64,000 nt of DNA, taken from contig CM043704.1 of assembly GCA_023935145.1 (NCBI GenBank), forward strand, positions 100,415,373 through 100,479,372, written 5' to 3'. The position numbers and the translations under genes were made by a program. The notes below the pieces were generated by a model. That model did not search any database. It was given only the letters and a program-made list of their open reading frames with translations, and had not been told where the DNA came from. Below, piece by piece: positions 24,683-34,900 of the stretch (position 1 is the first letter of the stretch; each line of letters begins with the position of its first letter). The stretch is from Bretschneidera sinensis. Its lineage: Eukaryota; Streptophyta; Magnoliopsida; Brassicales; Akaniaceae.

Positions 24683-24885
24683 CACCACTTAATAGCTCTC
24701 CAATACTCCTTTCTGGGATTACCCATATATTTGCTAACCACATCGACAGCTTGTACAATATTTGGACGGGTGCAAACTATGGCATACATAAGACTCCCAA
24801 CTACATTGAAATAAGGAACACGTGACATGTAATCTTTGTCTTCATCTGTCTGTGGAGATGTAATGATAATGAGCATGGAATGCAT
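24683..24885 (-). pseudogene. Outer copia RT/RNase H junction, continued from 12535
   Basis: The minus strand reads DEDKDYMSRVPYFNVVGSL, MYAIVCTRPNIVQAVDVVSK and KEYWRAIKW, the typical copia segment just before RNase H. The very next expected residues are found at 12535 on the other side of the Sirevirus. To the right of about 24890 no copia sequence is recognised, so the outer element is truncated there and lacks its 5' half. Confidence 0.92.
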
Positions 24886-25600
24886 TTTTTTACTAGACTA
24901 TTAAGCCTAAATCACCTAATTAGTTTTTGAGAACCTAACAAGGGACCAACCAACCAGATACGATGTTTGGAATAAGAAAATTTCCATAGATGGAGGCACA
25001 TCAGCTAATTTTAACCTAGAAAGCAATATAAACCAGCAATTTTATCTTTCCAGATGCCACTCTGGAAAAATTAAACAGATTTATGTTAAATTTAATAGCA
25101 CCAACAAGGCAATACATTTTGTTTAATGCCAATCTTTGTTGATAGAAACATGATAATCTTGCATTTTGTATGCATTTCCTGAATATCAAATGCAATTAAA
25201 TAAATTCAGGCAAGTGGGCCTAACTAGAGGGGTTGAATAAGCATGGCCTTCAATAACAAAAACCAGTCAAAAAATTTCAATCCCCCGAACAGCAACACAC
25301 CCTTGAAAATATAATATGACAATAAAAAAATTTATGATTTTCCAAGTGATAAAAAAGGATTCATTTCAACACTGCATGAAGACTAGCATAAGAAGCATCA
25401 AATAAGAAAACGAATTAATCAAAGTCAAGGCAGAAGGGTTCATGTTGACAAACATTCAATTGTGTTTCACAGCTGAAAACAGGCCCAGTTGAAAGGATTG
25501 TGTGATGAATCTAATGATGTTACAGAAACTTTATGAAATAAAATATAGAGGGAAATTCACCATTGTTAGATAATTGTTTGACATGAAAAATGAAGTAAAT
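24886..25600. other. No gene seen
   Basis: AT-rich sequence with only short chance ORFs. If the 341-bp repeat reflects a larger duplication, this stretch would correspond to DNA left of the window start. I searched its minus strand for the missing last bZIP exon and saw none. Confidence 0.5.
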
Positions 25601-25941
25601 CATATTCAAAACTCATATTCACTGCCCAAGAAAATGAAAAGAACTGTAAGCCTAATTTAGTATTTAGTGGCACAAGGCATCCTTCTCCACAATTATAGAA
25701 AATTCATGCAAAACATCTATGCCTTCCAATGGATTTATTTGCTTACTAGAAAAATACATCTAAAAGCATGTCAAGGCAATTAACAAGCTTGTTCAACCAT
25801 CGGTATATTTTTGCACAGATTTAAATGTTCATGCTCTACTGTTTTAGAACAGCAATAATCACATGTTTGTACTATTTCACATGTTCATGACACATATGAG
25901 AACGGGAGATTCTAATGTCAGTTGCGACTAACGGCTAAGAT
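25601..25941. repeat. 341-bp segment, copy 2 of 2
   Basis: Near-identical to 1-341 in the same orientation, with a handful of base changes (for example CATATTCAAAACTC here against CATATTTAAAATTC) and balanced one-base indels. The match ends abruptly at 25941. No inverted terminal repeats or target duplications are visible, so it looks like a segment copied by duplication rather than a defined transposon. Confidence 0.9.
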
Positions 25942-26808
25942 TAATGAAGCACATTCACAGGTAATAATAATTCTTTCAAGTTACCTACTGATGACAAGGT
26001 TGGAAACAAAATTTTTGCTTTTGTGAACAAAAAAAAACAATTAAATTAACTCAAATTATGAATTAAAAAAATGCCCTGAAATTCAATTCAAAGAGTAACA
26101 GCTTCTCAGAAGCTGCTACACACCACAACTGCTTGCGTGACTCCATAGATGGTGGTGCAACAATGGGTTCGCGATGGAGATGGAGGTGTGATGGCGGAGA
26201 GAAATGGTAGCTCAACGGGGTGTTGGATTTTTCTTGCTTTTGTTTCTGGTAGATCAGAGAGAATCAAGAGAGGGAGGACACGGGGTGTGGTTGTGTGGGG
26301 TCTAGGTAATGGGGAATGACTGAGCAACGATGGTGACATGAAGAAGCTGTAGAGGGAGCGACAGATGAGAGGGTAATACAAAATGGAAATTGAGAAGAAT
26401 GGAGATGTAGATAAAAAAGAAAGAAAGAAAGAGTAAAAATGTGTTGAAAAAAGGGTTTTACATGAGAGTTTTTTGGTATTGTCTGTTAAGAATTAACAGA
26501 TTTTATTTAATCAAACACAATTAAAGTAAGTTTCTGTAATTTTTTAAAAATTAGATAGGTAAATGTTGAAACTCCAAAACTCTGAGTAGTTTTTTTTGTA
26601 ATTTACCCTAATATTAACGTCTGAAGAGGGGGATTAGAAGTTAGAACCAATCAAAACGTCAGGATCTATGTAAAGGATACCTCACTCAAAAAGCCCGCCA
26701 AAACCCTGAGAGGCTGAAACAAAGAAAAACCGTCTCCCTCCCTTTCTAATTGGCAATTTGTTACCTCCAGTCAAATCATCATCTTCTTTCTTGCATTCTT
26801 GATTTTTC

Positions 26809-26813
<5 letters not shown>
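25942..26813. other. Upstream region of the FAS1 gene, no gene seen
   Basis: It contains a GC-richer patch (26100-26390) with a 91-codon minus-strand frame that I do not recognise. A GAAA-type run follows near 26410-26430. The last 150 bases are probably promoter and leader of the FAS1 gene. No clear TATA box stands apart from the TA microsatellite. Confidence 0.45.

Positions 26814-26857
<44 letters not shown>
26814..26857. repeat. (TA)n microsatellite in the FAS1 gene leader
   Basis: About 22 TA units lie 64 bp upstream of the chosen start codon. Translating through it gives a YIYIYI run in frame with the protein, which is one reason to reject the upstream ATG at 26750. The tract is likely to vary in length between individuals. 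Confidence 0.9.
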
Positions 26858-26863
<6 letters not shown>

Positions 26864-26920
26864 ATTAATTTTTGCCCAACTAACCTTCTTCCAATCTTGA
26901 TTTCTTCAATCTCTTCTCTG

Positions 26921-28318
26921 ATGAAAACCCAAATGACACCCAATCCCATCAAGACCAGTACAACTGCTACTGTAACCGTCATCTTCATCGTCTTCGTTTC
27001 TCTCCTTTCCACTGCTACCTCCATTCCACAGGAAGAATTGGACGCAGCACTCGCCCTCCTCCGTGTCAGAGGCCATTCCCTCTTGTCCAACGCCATATCC
27101 ACTTCAGATCTTCTCTTCGATTTCCTCTCCGTTGATTCCCTCACAATCCTCGCCCCACCTGACCCTTCCCTCTTCGCTCTCGACATGACTCAATCCCCTC
27201 CCTTTTACCTCTCCACTCTCCGAATCCACGCCCTCCCTCGTCGCCTCTCTCACTCCGATCTTTGCTCTCTCCCCAACGCCTCTTTCCTCCCTACCCTCCT
27301 CCCCTCACGCCGCCTCCTCCTCCTCACCAAGACCGGCGACTCCGATGACGTCATCCTATTCGACGGCGTACGGGTGGTTCTGCCTGGTTTGTTCTATGGG
27401 GGACACGTGGTTGTTCATGGTCTTGGTGGGTTACTTCTCAGGACCACCAACATCGGCACCGCCGCTCCTCCCGGTTGTTCTCCTCCGGCTCCGCCTAACG
27501 GAACCGTTATATTTCCGGTTCCACTCCCAACTAATCGAACGAACCGGACATTTTCTTTCCCTCCGGTGCCAAAGATTCCACTAAATCACACCATTGCCTC
27601 TCCCTACGGTTCTTCTCCTCCTGCTCCGCCTAATAGAACCATTATCTTTCCGGTTCCACTCCAAACTAATCGCACGAACCGGACTTTTTCTTTCCCTCTT
27701 GTGCCAAAGATTCCACTAAATCACACCATTGCCACTCGGCACTTACCCAAGATTGCAACCATTCCGACTCCAACGGACCGAGAGGACCGCACCAATTCAT
27801 CTCCAGTTCCGAAGGTTAACTGCACTTTTTCACCTCCTCCGGTTCCTCTACGTACGGTTCTTCCTCCTGCACCAGAACCTTCAGGTTCAAAAGGAGCGCT
27901 GGAGATTTCGCCTGAGATTTCACCTGCAAGTCCGAAAGGATCGCCAGAGATTTCACCTGCAAGCGTAAAAGAAGCGCCGGAGATTTCACCTGCAAGTGTA
28001 AAAGAATGGCCTGAGATTTCACCTGCAAGTCCGAAAGGATCGCCGGAAATTTCACCTGCAAGCGTAAAGGAATCGCCGGAGATTTCACCTGTAAGCGTAA
28101 AAGAATCGCCGGAGATTTCAACTGTTAGCGTAAAAGAATCGCCGGAGATTTCACGTGCTTGCCCAAGATCGGCGAGGTTTCCTTGGCCCAATTTGGCTTC
28201 CATCTGGCAAAGAAAGGGCAAGGTCTGTTTTACCCCGATTGGCAAGCTCGTGAAGGTGAAATCTGAGCTCTTGGGTGAACAGACTGGTGAGTTTCGAGTG
28301 ACAAGTGTCAATATCTGA
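26921..28318 (+). CDS. FAS1-domain secreted protein with Pro-rich repeats (465 aa)
   Basis: An intronless gene for a fasciclin-domain cell-wall or apoplast protein, related to the FLA19-21 / SELMODRAFT_448915-type group. The ATG at 26921 is preferred: it is followed by a hydrophobic signal peptide (TVTVIFIVFVSLLSTATS), whereas the in-frame ATG at 26750 would put a TA microsatellite in the protein. One FAS1 domain spans about residues 35-180: ELDAALALLRVRGHSLLSNA, H1 motif LTILAPPDPSLFAL, LRIHALPRRLSHSDL, H2 region ILFDGVRVVLPG and VVVHGLGG. A Pro-rich region follows with two copies of a roughly 43-residue unit carrying N-x-T glycosylation sites (NRTNRTFSFP, NHTIA), then eight 10-residue repeats of the SPEISPASVKE type. 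The C-terminus has no hydrophobic GPI-type tail, so a secreted rather than anchored protein is inferred. Confidence 0.88.
   Translation: MKTQMTPNPIKTSTTATVTVIFIVFVSLLSTATSIPQEELDAALALLRVRGHSLLSNAISTSDLLFDFLSVDSLTILAPPDPSLFALDMTQSPPFYLSTLRIHALPRRLSHSDLCSLPNASFLPTLLPSRRLLLLTKTGDSDDVILFDGVRVVLPGLFYGGHVVVHGLGGLLLRTTNIGTAAPPGCSPPAPPNGTVIFPVPLPTNRTNRTFSFPPVPKIPLNHTIASPYGSSPPAPPNRTIIFPVPLQTNRTNRTFSFPLVPKIPLNHTIATRHLPKIATIPTPTDREDRTNSSPVPKVNCTFSPPPVPLRTVLPPAPEPSGSKGALEISPEISPASPKGSPEISPASVKEAPEISPASVKEWPEISPASPKGSPEISPASVKESPEISPVSVKESPEISTVSVKESPEISRACPRSARFPWPNLASIWQRKGKVCFTPIGKLVKVKSELLGEQTGEFRVTSVNI
27895..28155 (+). repeat. Tandem 30-bp coding repeat in the FAS1 gene
   Basis: Eight units of 30 bases encode variants of SPEISPASVKE (two with PASPKG, later ones with PVSVKE and TVSVKE). 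The units in the middle are the most alike, as expected from slippage or unequal exchange. The Ser-Pro/Ala-Ser-Pro pattern is compatible with hydroxyproline-linked glycans. Immediately upstream (27475-27735) a 130-bp unit is duplicated in tandem. Confidence 0.9.
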
Positions 28319-29290
28319 TTGGCTTTCCTCAGATGACTCACCGTCTCACTTGACACATGGTGTAATCAGTCGGTTCTTTTTTCTATTCATGTAGGATTTT
28401 TGGATGTAGCCAATGTTGGTAATGTGATATGGTGATCCATCTTCTTTTCCCCGTTTGTACAAAGTGAAAGAGTAAAATAACAAAAGAAGAAGAAAAATGA
28501 AGATGGTTGAGAACTGTGATTTGCAAAGCTAGTTATTCTTCACTTTTAATTGTTTACATATTGAAGTTTGTAGTTTGAGTATTAGAGAGTGACAAATGTA
28601 AGTTTCTTTCTTAAACTAGTGTTGAATTATCTAGGCCTCTTTCTCTCTCTCATACTAAAGGGATTGGATGTCTATAGCTAAGCCTTTCTCCATTTTCAAT
28701 GAAACAGGAAAGAATTTAATTAGCTTTCCCTCATAACATGCTCCTCTTGTCTGCAGTCCATTAATTTTGAATTCTTAGAGGGCTTTCTAGTCATGATAAA
28801 TGTTTCATGAGTTCTGAAAAGGACTCTGCTTGGAATGATGGAAATGCTAAAGGATTCCTATGGGTATTGTGCTGCCTTCTTTTGGATTATCATTGTTGTG
28901 TGCTGCTGTTTTTGTTGTTCCTGTACTGTGACATGGAACTTCATTAATTATTTTGATGGTGGAGGTTGTTTCATTGAGTTCAGAACACGCTTCAGTTTTG
29001 ACAGAGCAGGTGGGCTTTGAAGAGAAACGGAAACAGAATCCTAACAAGGGTCACTGGTAATTCATGTCTACACCTATGTTATCAAATGCCACCCCGGTCC
29101 GAGTCATTTCTAGGCTTTTTCCCAAGCTTTATTATATTTTTAACATGGTCAAAAGTGGTCAAAATTATAGAGAAGGTTAGGGTTATAATGATGGGATCTG
29201 GAAACATGATCTCTTCCTCCTTCGCTCTTGTTTCCTCTTTTGATCTGATTTGGAAAAAGCCTTTCTATGTTTGATAATTGTGTTAGAGTT
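28319..29290. other. FAS1 3' flank, no gene seen
   Basis: The first few hundred bases are probably 3' UTR. No ORF here resembles a known family; the 61-codon Cys-rich frame at 28835-29020 has no partner or support and is likely chance. Confidence 0.5.
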
Positions 29291-29760
29291 GGCGCATATT
29301 TTACGGGTCATGTATATGAGTTGGATTTGGTTTTTTGCTTAGCAGTTTGAGTTTAGACCCATGAAGGGTCGTAGTTCTGCAGCAGAATGAAAACTTAATT
29401 AGACCCTAATTAGGATGTCTTAAGCTACTTATAAATACTTTTTATGTTCTGAGTATACATTGTAACAGAGAGATTTGTAATATTAATAATAAAAAACTTC
29501 GAGGTTGATAATACGAAACTTCACGTAACCTTTAGGCGAACCGGGATAAATTTTGTTTTTTTTTTTTTCTGTTTATAATTCATGTGATTGACAAGTCTCG
29601 AATCGTTCAAATGGAAGATGCATCTAAAAATCAAGACAAGGCTGAGCTTGATGCCAACACATCGGAGAAGAGCACCGGTGATTACTCCATTGTAAGTTTG
29701 AGTAGTTAAGATTGGCCAAAATGAATTCGGTTGCTGGATTCGATGAAAAAGTAGGTTGAT
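29291..29760 (+). mobile_element. Fragment of a retrotransposon LTR end and leader
   Basis: It contains a plus-strand TATA box (TTATAAATAC, near 29430), followed 30-80 bases later by the AT-rich ATTAATAATAAAAAA and a TACGAAACTTCACGTAACC stretch that ends in GGTGAACC-like sequence. This order is common at the end of plant LTRs. After a short leader a start codon at 29611 opens MEDASKNQDKAELD and stops after 32 residues, like a truncated gag start. I could not find the partner LTR or exact ends. Confidence 0.4.
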
Positions 29761-29993
29761 TTGCAAGGATTTGAGCCATTATTGCTAAGGGAATTGTAAT
29801 TAAGAATTAAGGAAGCTGGATGCAAACAAGTATTTATGGTATTTTTCAGTAGTATTTTCCTGATCATGCTTTAATATTTCCTTAAGATTTAGGTAGAGAT
29901 ATTATGCATCATGAATTTCCATAGTAGCCATGAACGAAAACGCCTAGGGGCATGTGGCTGTTCTTGTAAACTGTCAAACCTGTTTACTTCGTA

Positions 29994-30266
29994 ATGGATT
30001 ATCTTTATGCTAGCAGAGGTATCAATATTGATAATATTGAGTCGATGATTTTGGTGGATGCAATCAAGGGTGTTAGCTCTACTCCATGGAGTTGTACTTA
30101 CAAAGTGAGGGAAATCATCAACTTTTCGCAGTTGGGTATGCAGATTGATCATGTTTATTGCGAGGGTAATCAGTGGGCTGATAGTTTAGCTTTGTTTTCA
30201 TATAAGCATGAGGGTTTTCAAATTTATGATTCTGTTGAAAAAAAAAATTGTTTACTTGTTGAGTAA
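29994..30266 (+). pseudogene. LINE-type RNase H fragment
   Basis: The frame includes SMILVDAIKGVSSTPWS and IDHVYCEGNQWADSLALFSY, matching the C-terminal RNase H (RVT_3-like) domain of plant non-LTR retrotransposons, where HVxREGNxxADxLA is the signature. The upstream RT and the catalytic N-terminal half are absent. No poly-A tail or target duplication was identified. It is a small, isolated relic. Confidence 0.6.
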
Positions 30267-30390
30267 ACCTGTGAAATGTCATTGCAGAAAAAGAGGAATT
30301 TGTCCAATAAAGGAAAAGGAATTTGTCTTATTATTATCTTCGCAAAAGTGCAAGTTCTTCCCTATTCAATCTAATCTAAAAAAGCAAATT

Positions 30391-30995
30391 TTAAGCAAGT
30401 TCTTCTTTTGTTAAATTTTTCATTTCCAATGAGTCTTCATTTGATGTTAGCTGGCTACGGATAACATTAATCTGAATCGTTTGATCAGATTCTTGGGGGC
30501 TTTGTGATGATGATGGCATGATTTGGTTTTTCTCCTGTAACTCCTTGCTTTTACCCCAAATCACCATGTATAACCCTATCACAATCAAAGCTGCTCATAA
30601 TATGCTGCCATTTCCAAAACAAAAGTTGAAGTTTACCCATTAAAAATAAATTAAGGGGGGTTTATAAAGGAAGGTAATAGGGTAATAGCTTCCAAGGTAA
30701 AGCTTCTCATCTAGCGCCAGTGTCCCTGCAAAGATTATACCTGCAAGAAATGGCCAAGACAAAGGTAATAACAGGGATTAGATTAGATATGGCAGAGGTA
30801 AGCGTTGCAGATGTTAAGACTATGCTTTCAGTGTACAAATTTTGACTCAATAATCCCCTGTAATATTTAATCACAATACCAAAAAAAATATTAAAAATTA
30901 ATAGAATAATTAGTAACAGCTTATTAGATACAGAAAAAAATCCACAGAAAGAAGCTTGAAAGAATATGGACCATGTAAGCCTTGGCCTCTTCTTC
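30391..30995 (-). pseudogene. WAT1/UMAMIT (EamA) transporter pseudogene
   Basis: Minus-strand fragments of a plant drug/metabolite exporter of the WAT1-related (nodulin MtN21) family are in order. From 30995, right after an acceptor AG, KKRPRLTWSIFFQASFCG; after an 80-base disruption NLYTESIVLTSATLTSAISN and LIPVITFVLAIS; then, directly, GIIFAGTLALDEKLYLGS near 30750; and finally AALIVIGLYMVIWGKSKE with a C-terminal tail to the stop at 30391. The middle of the protein, several membrane segments, is deleted. A TGA sits where the last exon begins, just before AALIVIG. A functional family member has about 350-400 residues and ten membrane helices; this is a remnant. Confidence 0.85.
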
Positions 30996-31000
30996 CTGTA

Positions 31001-31928
31001 AAAGAATTAAAAATCCCATCTTATTTGTTTATAATTAACTGTTTCTATGGTTTAACTGATTAAGAAATTAATTAATATTAATATTAATATTTAATATTAT
31101 TAATATGTTAAATATAAATATAAGATATATAAAATATGATAAATTAAAAAAATCTTAAGTATAAATTAAATATATAATATATAATAAATTAAATAAAAAA
31201 CTTATTTATATAAATAATGTCGGTTAACTGATCGAAATACATAAGAATTTGATCGAAACGATTAAAAAAAATTGATTGAAAAAAACCGGTTAAAATTTTT
31301 AACCAATCACTTCAACTGTTTACACACCCTAAATGCATATTTTAATTAAAAAAAAGATTAATTACAATTATATCACTTAAATTTGATTAAAATACAACTC
31401 ATTTATATAAGCCAACTGAGCTTGAATCAAACTCAATTTCTTTGAAGTAGAAAAGCAAATTGAAAATCGATTTCTTGAGTTTGGTTAAAATCTTAAACAA
31501 CGAGTTTAAACAACTCGTTTACACTTTAGCTCCTTCCGTTATAATGAAATGAGACATAGAATTTACATAAATCAATACTAGCTTGTTTTCTAGGTAGCCT
31601 ACATTTATTAACATTCATAAGATATTATTTTCTCCCCCCAACCGTTTTAAAACACAAAAAGGATCAAAAGACAGTAGAAACAAATCCTGAAAATTGAGAC
31701 AAGGTAAACCAAAATTTTGTAACCAACGATAATGACTAAAACCTTCACATTGTAATTACCCTCATTCATGACGAATTCAACAAGACATAATATTCCCAAG
31801 AATAACCATGTGCAACACCCTCAAAACCAAAACCTTCTTCACTTGTTTACTTCCATTCTTAGAGACACTATTGATTGATCATATTCACAAACTAGCTAGC
31901 ACACGAAGTAATCTAAGAAAGTAAGAAA
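31001..31928. other. Upstream region of the pseudokinase gene
   Basis: Very AT-rich; 31060-31240 is almost pure A/T. No ORF of interest. The last 100 bases carry a plausible leader for the kinase gene. I see no unambiguous TATA box among the many A/T runs. Confidence 0.5.
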
Positions 31929-34900
31929 ATGGGTTTGCAATCATACTCATTACCATGGGCAAGAGAGAGTGTGATAGTCGTTATGGATGCAAATAGGAAC
32001 AAAGGAATTGTGGATGCACTTGATTGGGCTCTTAAACACGTTGTTCGACCCAAAGACACCGTTGTTGTTCTTGGAGTTCTATCCGATATTGGGAAGAAGA
32101 ACTCTTGCTTTCCTTTGAACATGGGCATTAGCATCTCCGGTATATGTGAGTTTTTCTTCTTCTTTCTTCTTTTTCTCTCTATTTTCATTTTAATTTCTTC
32201 CTACCAATTAACTCATTGAACTTGTTTACTTTCATTCTTAAGATTGAATGAAAAACCAGTAGCAATTAACTCATTTGTTATTGCCCCAAAATATACCTTA
32301 ACTCAAGGTTTTAAGTTGAATCCTTATTTTTTTTTTTGGTAACTGATGAACCAATTCAGACCTCAACCGTTTTTGGTAGGTACGCTTTGGACCCTAACGC
32401 ATGATCTCACACCACGTACGGAAGAAACGGGCAATTTAATTAAATAACCTTGTAGTAATCACAAGAGGACACAAGAAGCATCGAACTTGGGATCTCACAC
32501 TTTGAGATCCCAAGATCTAGCACTGATCCACCTCTTAGTGGTTATACTCTTTATCTTATTCACTTCTTAATCCGATTCAACAAACAAGCTCTTAGGTCTT
32601 TGCAGAGTATTATACATACATTCATGAGTAGCAATTCCCACTTTGATATTCAAGATATGATATTGAGATGCAGTTTGTCTTGATGCAGCTGCTTTATAAG
32701 TCAAAAGCAATTGGATTTATCATAAAATTGTTTGTGCTTGTTCATTTTATCAAATGAATTTAATTTAAATCGACTCAGCTATGCTTGTAAATGCATGGTT
32801 CTCAAGTAATCTGTGAATGAAGATTCATTTTTATCTCATTCATTCAGTTTTTGATGTTTATAGCTTCAGCTTCAAAACATTCTATTAGGATCCATTTGGT
32901 TCATGAGATTACATGGGATTAGGTGAAATTAGATTAATTTAGTCCCATGTTAATCTCTGATCTCATGTTTGGTTGGCACTTGAAATGAGATTAATTTAAT
33001 CCCACCATGACCTTAATCCCACCAAATCCGTTCCATGGGAGGAGGCGTGACGGATTTAGTAGGATTAAGTTTGGGTGTGATTAACTTTTTCAAGATAAAT
33101 TTACCTTCCTTATTTTCATAATTATCTTTTTACATATAAACCACCATAATAATAATAATAACAGTATGTATAATAATTATTGTTAATAATATTTATAATA
33201 TAAATATTACTATAATTCACAATATAATAATAATTATTATCTCACTTTTAATATTAATTATTAATATTAATAATAATTATATTATCGTAATAATAATGAT
33301 AATTTTAAATTAAAAGAATCATTATTAAGAGTAATAATCATTAAAAATATTTATAATAATATTATTATGCTTTTATTATAATTAGAATATTATAATTAAT
33401 AATTATTATTAATAATAATTATTAAAAATAATACTATTGTCCATAGTAAAAGATCAATATTCCTACATTCTTTCCCTTCTCTAACTTTTCATCTATATCA
33501 AACACCAATCATATTCTGAATGTCTGACTGATATTTATAAAAGGGATGATACTTTTATTACAGTGTTCACATCAACACAAGAACTGTTCAGAGTCCATTT
33601 ATCTCTATCCCCTGAAACTGCCTGTATGGTTTTCATTCTCATATAAAGTTCCTCTAAAAGGAATTGTTTGTCTTCGATAATCAACTGCATTCATAATATG
33701 CTAAACACAGGATTTATGTTGTAGGGGAGAAACTAGAGTTTTCAGGACAAGGAGAAGTGAATCCTAGAGAGCTTGGAGAAGAAATTGAAAGGAAAAGGGA
33801 GAGATACCAAAGTTGCGTCCAGCCATTCTATCGACAGTGCAAAAGAAATGAGGTACGCGCGCAACTTCCTACATTTGTTGCCATAGAAAAGATTATGTTG
33901 GGAATGTTCATGAAACACAATGATCTGCAGGTGAAGCTGGAAGTTAAACTTGCAGCCGGGTTACGTCCCGACCAAATAACGGTTGAAGAAGCACAAAAAT
34001 CTAGTACCCGCTGGATTGTTTTAGACAGGTGTGTACCCTCCCCCTTGTTTGGATATAGTTTTAAATGAGGAGAAAGGATTTGGAGGGATACACTTAACCC
34101 TTCAAATCCCCAAGACTACATTTTATCAATTCCCCTGAATAGAAGGAATAAGCATGGAGGGATAATCATCCGAATCCTCTCCTTTCCTCTACTTTACATT
34201 TCAAATTTCTACCCTCTTTTTCACTCTCTTCCATCATCCAAAGGTAGTGTTAATGAATCGATGCAAAACTATAATACTCTAGTTCTGCTAGAACCATTAA
34301 AAAGAATCTGCATATTCAATGTTAAATTAATAAAAGGGCTTATTCATTATTATGCAGTATGTGATCAAATGGATCTATAAGTTAAGATTAAATGTTATTA
34401 TTTTCTTTTTGTTGGCAGTCACTTAAAGAAATACAAACTCGTCATATATGGGCATGTAGGATGCAACATTGCAGTAATGAAGGAAAAGGATGTAGCATCC
34501 TTAATACCATCAAAAGCTCCCCTGCAGCCTCAAAATTCTCCTATAAGTTTTGATTCAACTTTCACCGAAAACCAGCACGAGAACCTGCAAAATGGAAGTC
34601 TTAATTCTTCTCCTCAAGAAGGGGAGTCATCTATACAAGGACCGCCTCCGCATAGTCCTTGTTGGTATCCATTGTCAATGAGAAATGGTTATCCTCGAGC
34701 CTTTCTACAAAGTGAACTTGAAGTGATCACAAATGGTTTTGCTGATGAGAACGTTGTTCGAGTTTTTGATAACATAAAAGTTTATGAAGGGATAGTGCAG
34801 GAAACACCTGTTTTAATCAAATCTTTCTTAGAAAGCGATGAACGCTTTTGGTCAATGCTAACGATACTTTCACGGGTGCGCCATCGCAATATTATGAACC

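Noticed and set aside
26750..26920. Upstream in-frame ATG for the FAS1 gene
   Set aside because: It would place a long Tyr-Ile run from a TA microsatellite ahead of the signal peptide; the ATG at 26921 gives a normal secretory start.
27721..28356. 211-codon open frame on the minus strand
   Set aside because: It is the mirror of the 30-bp tandem repeat in the FAS1 gene; the repeat keeps the opposite frame open. No start context or family match.
28835..29020. 61-codon Cys-rich ORF
   Set aside because: Short, no family match, no gene context, and composition explained by local GT/TGC-rich sequence.
33130..33440. AT-rich tract as replication origin or matrix attachment site
   Set aside because: A/T richness alone is not evidence; the tract is best explained as a decayed AAT microsatellite in an intron.
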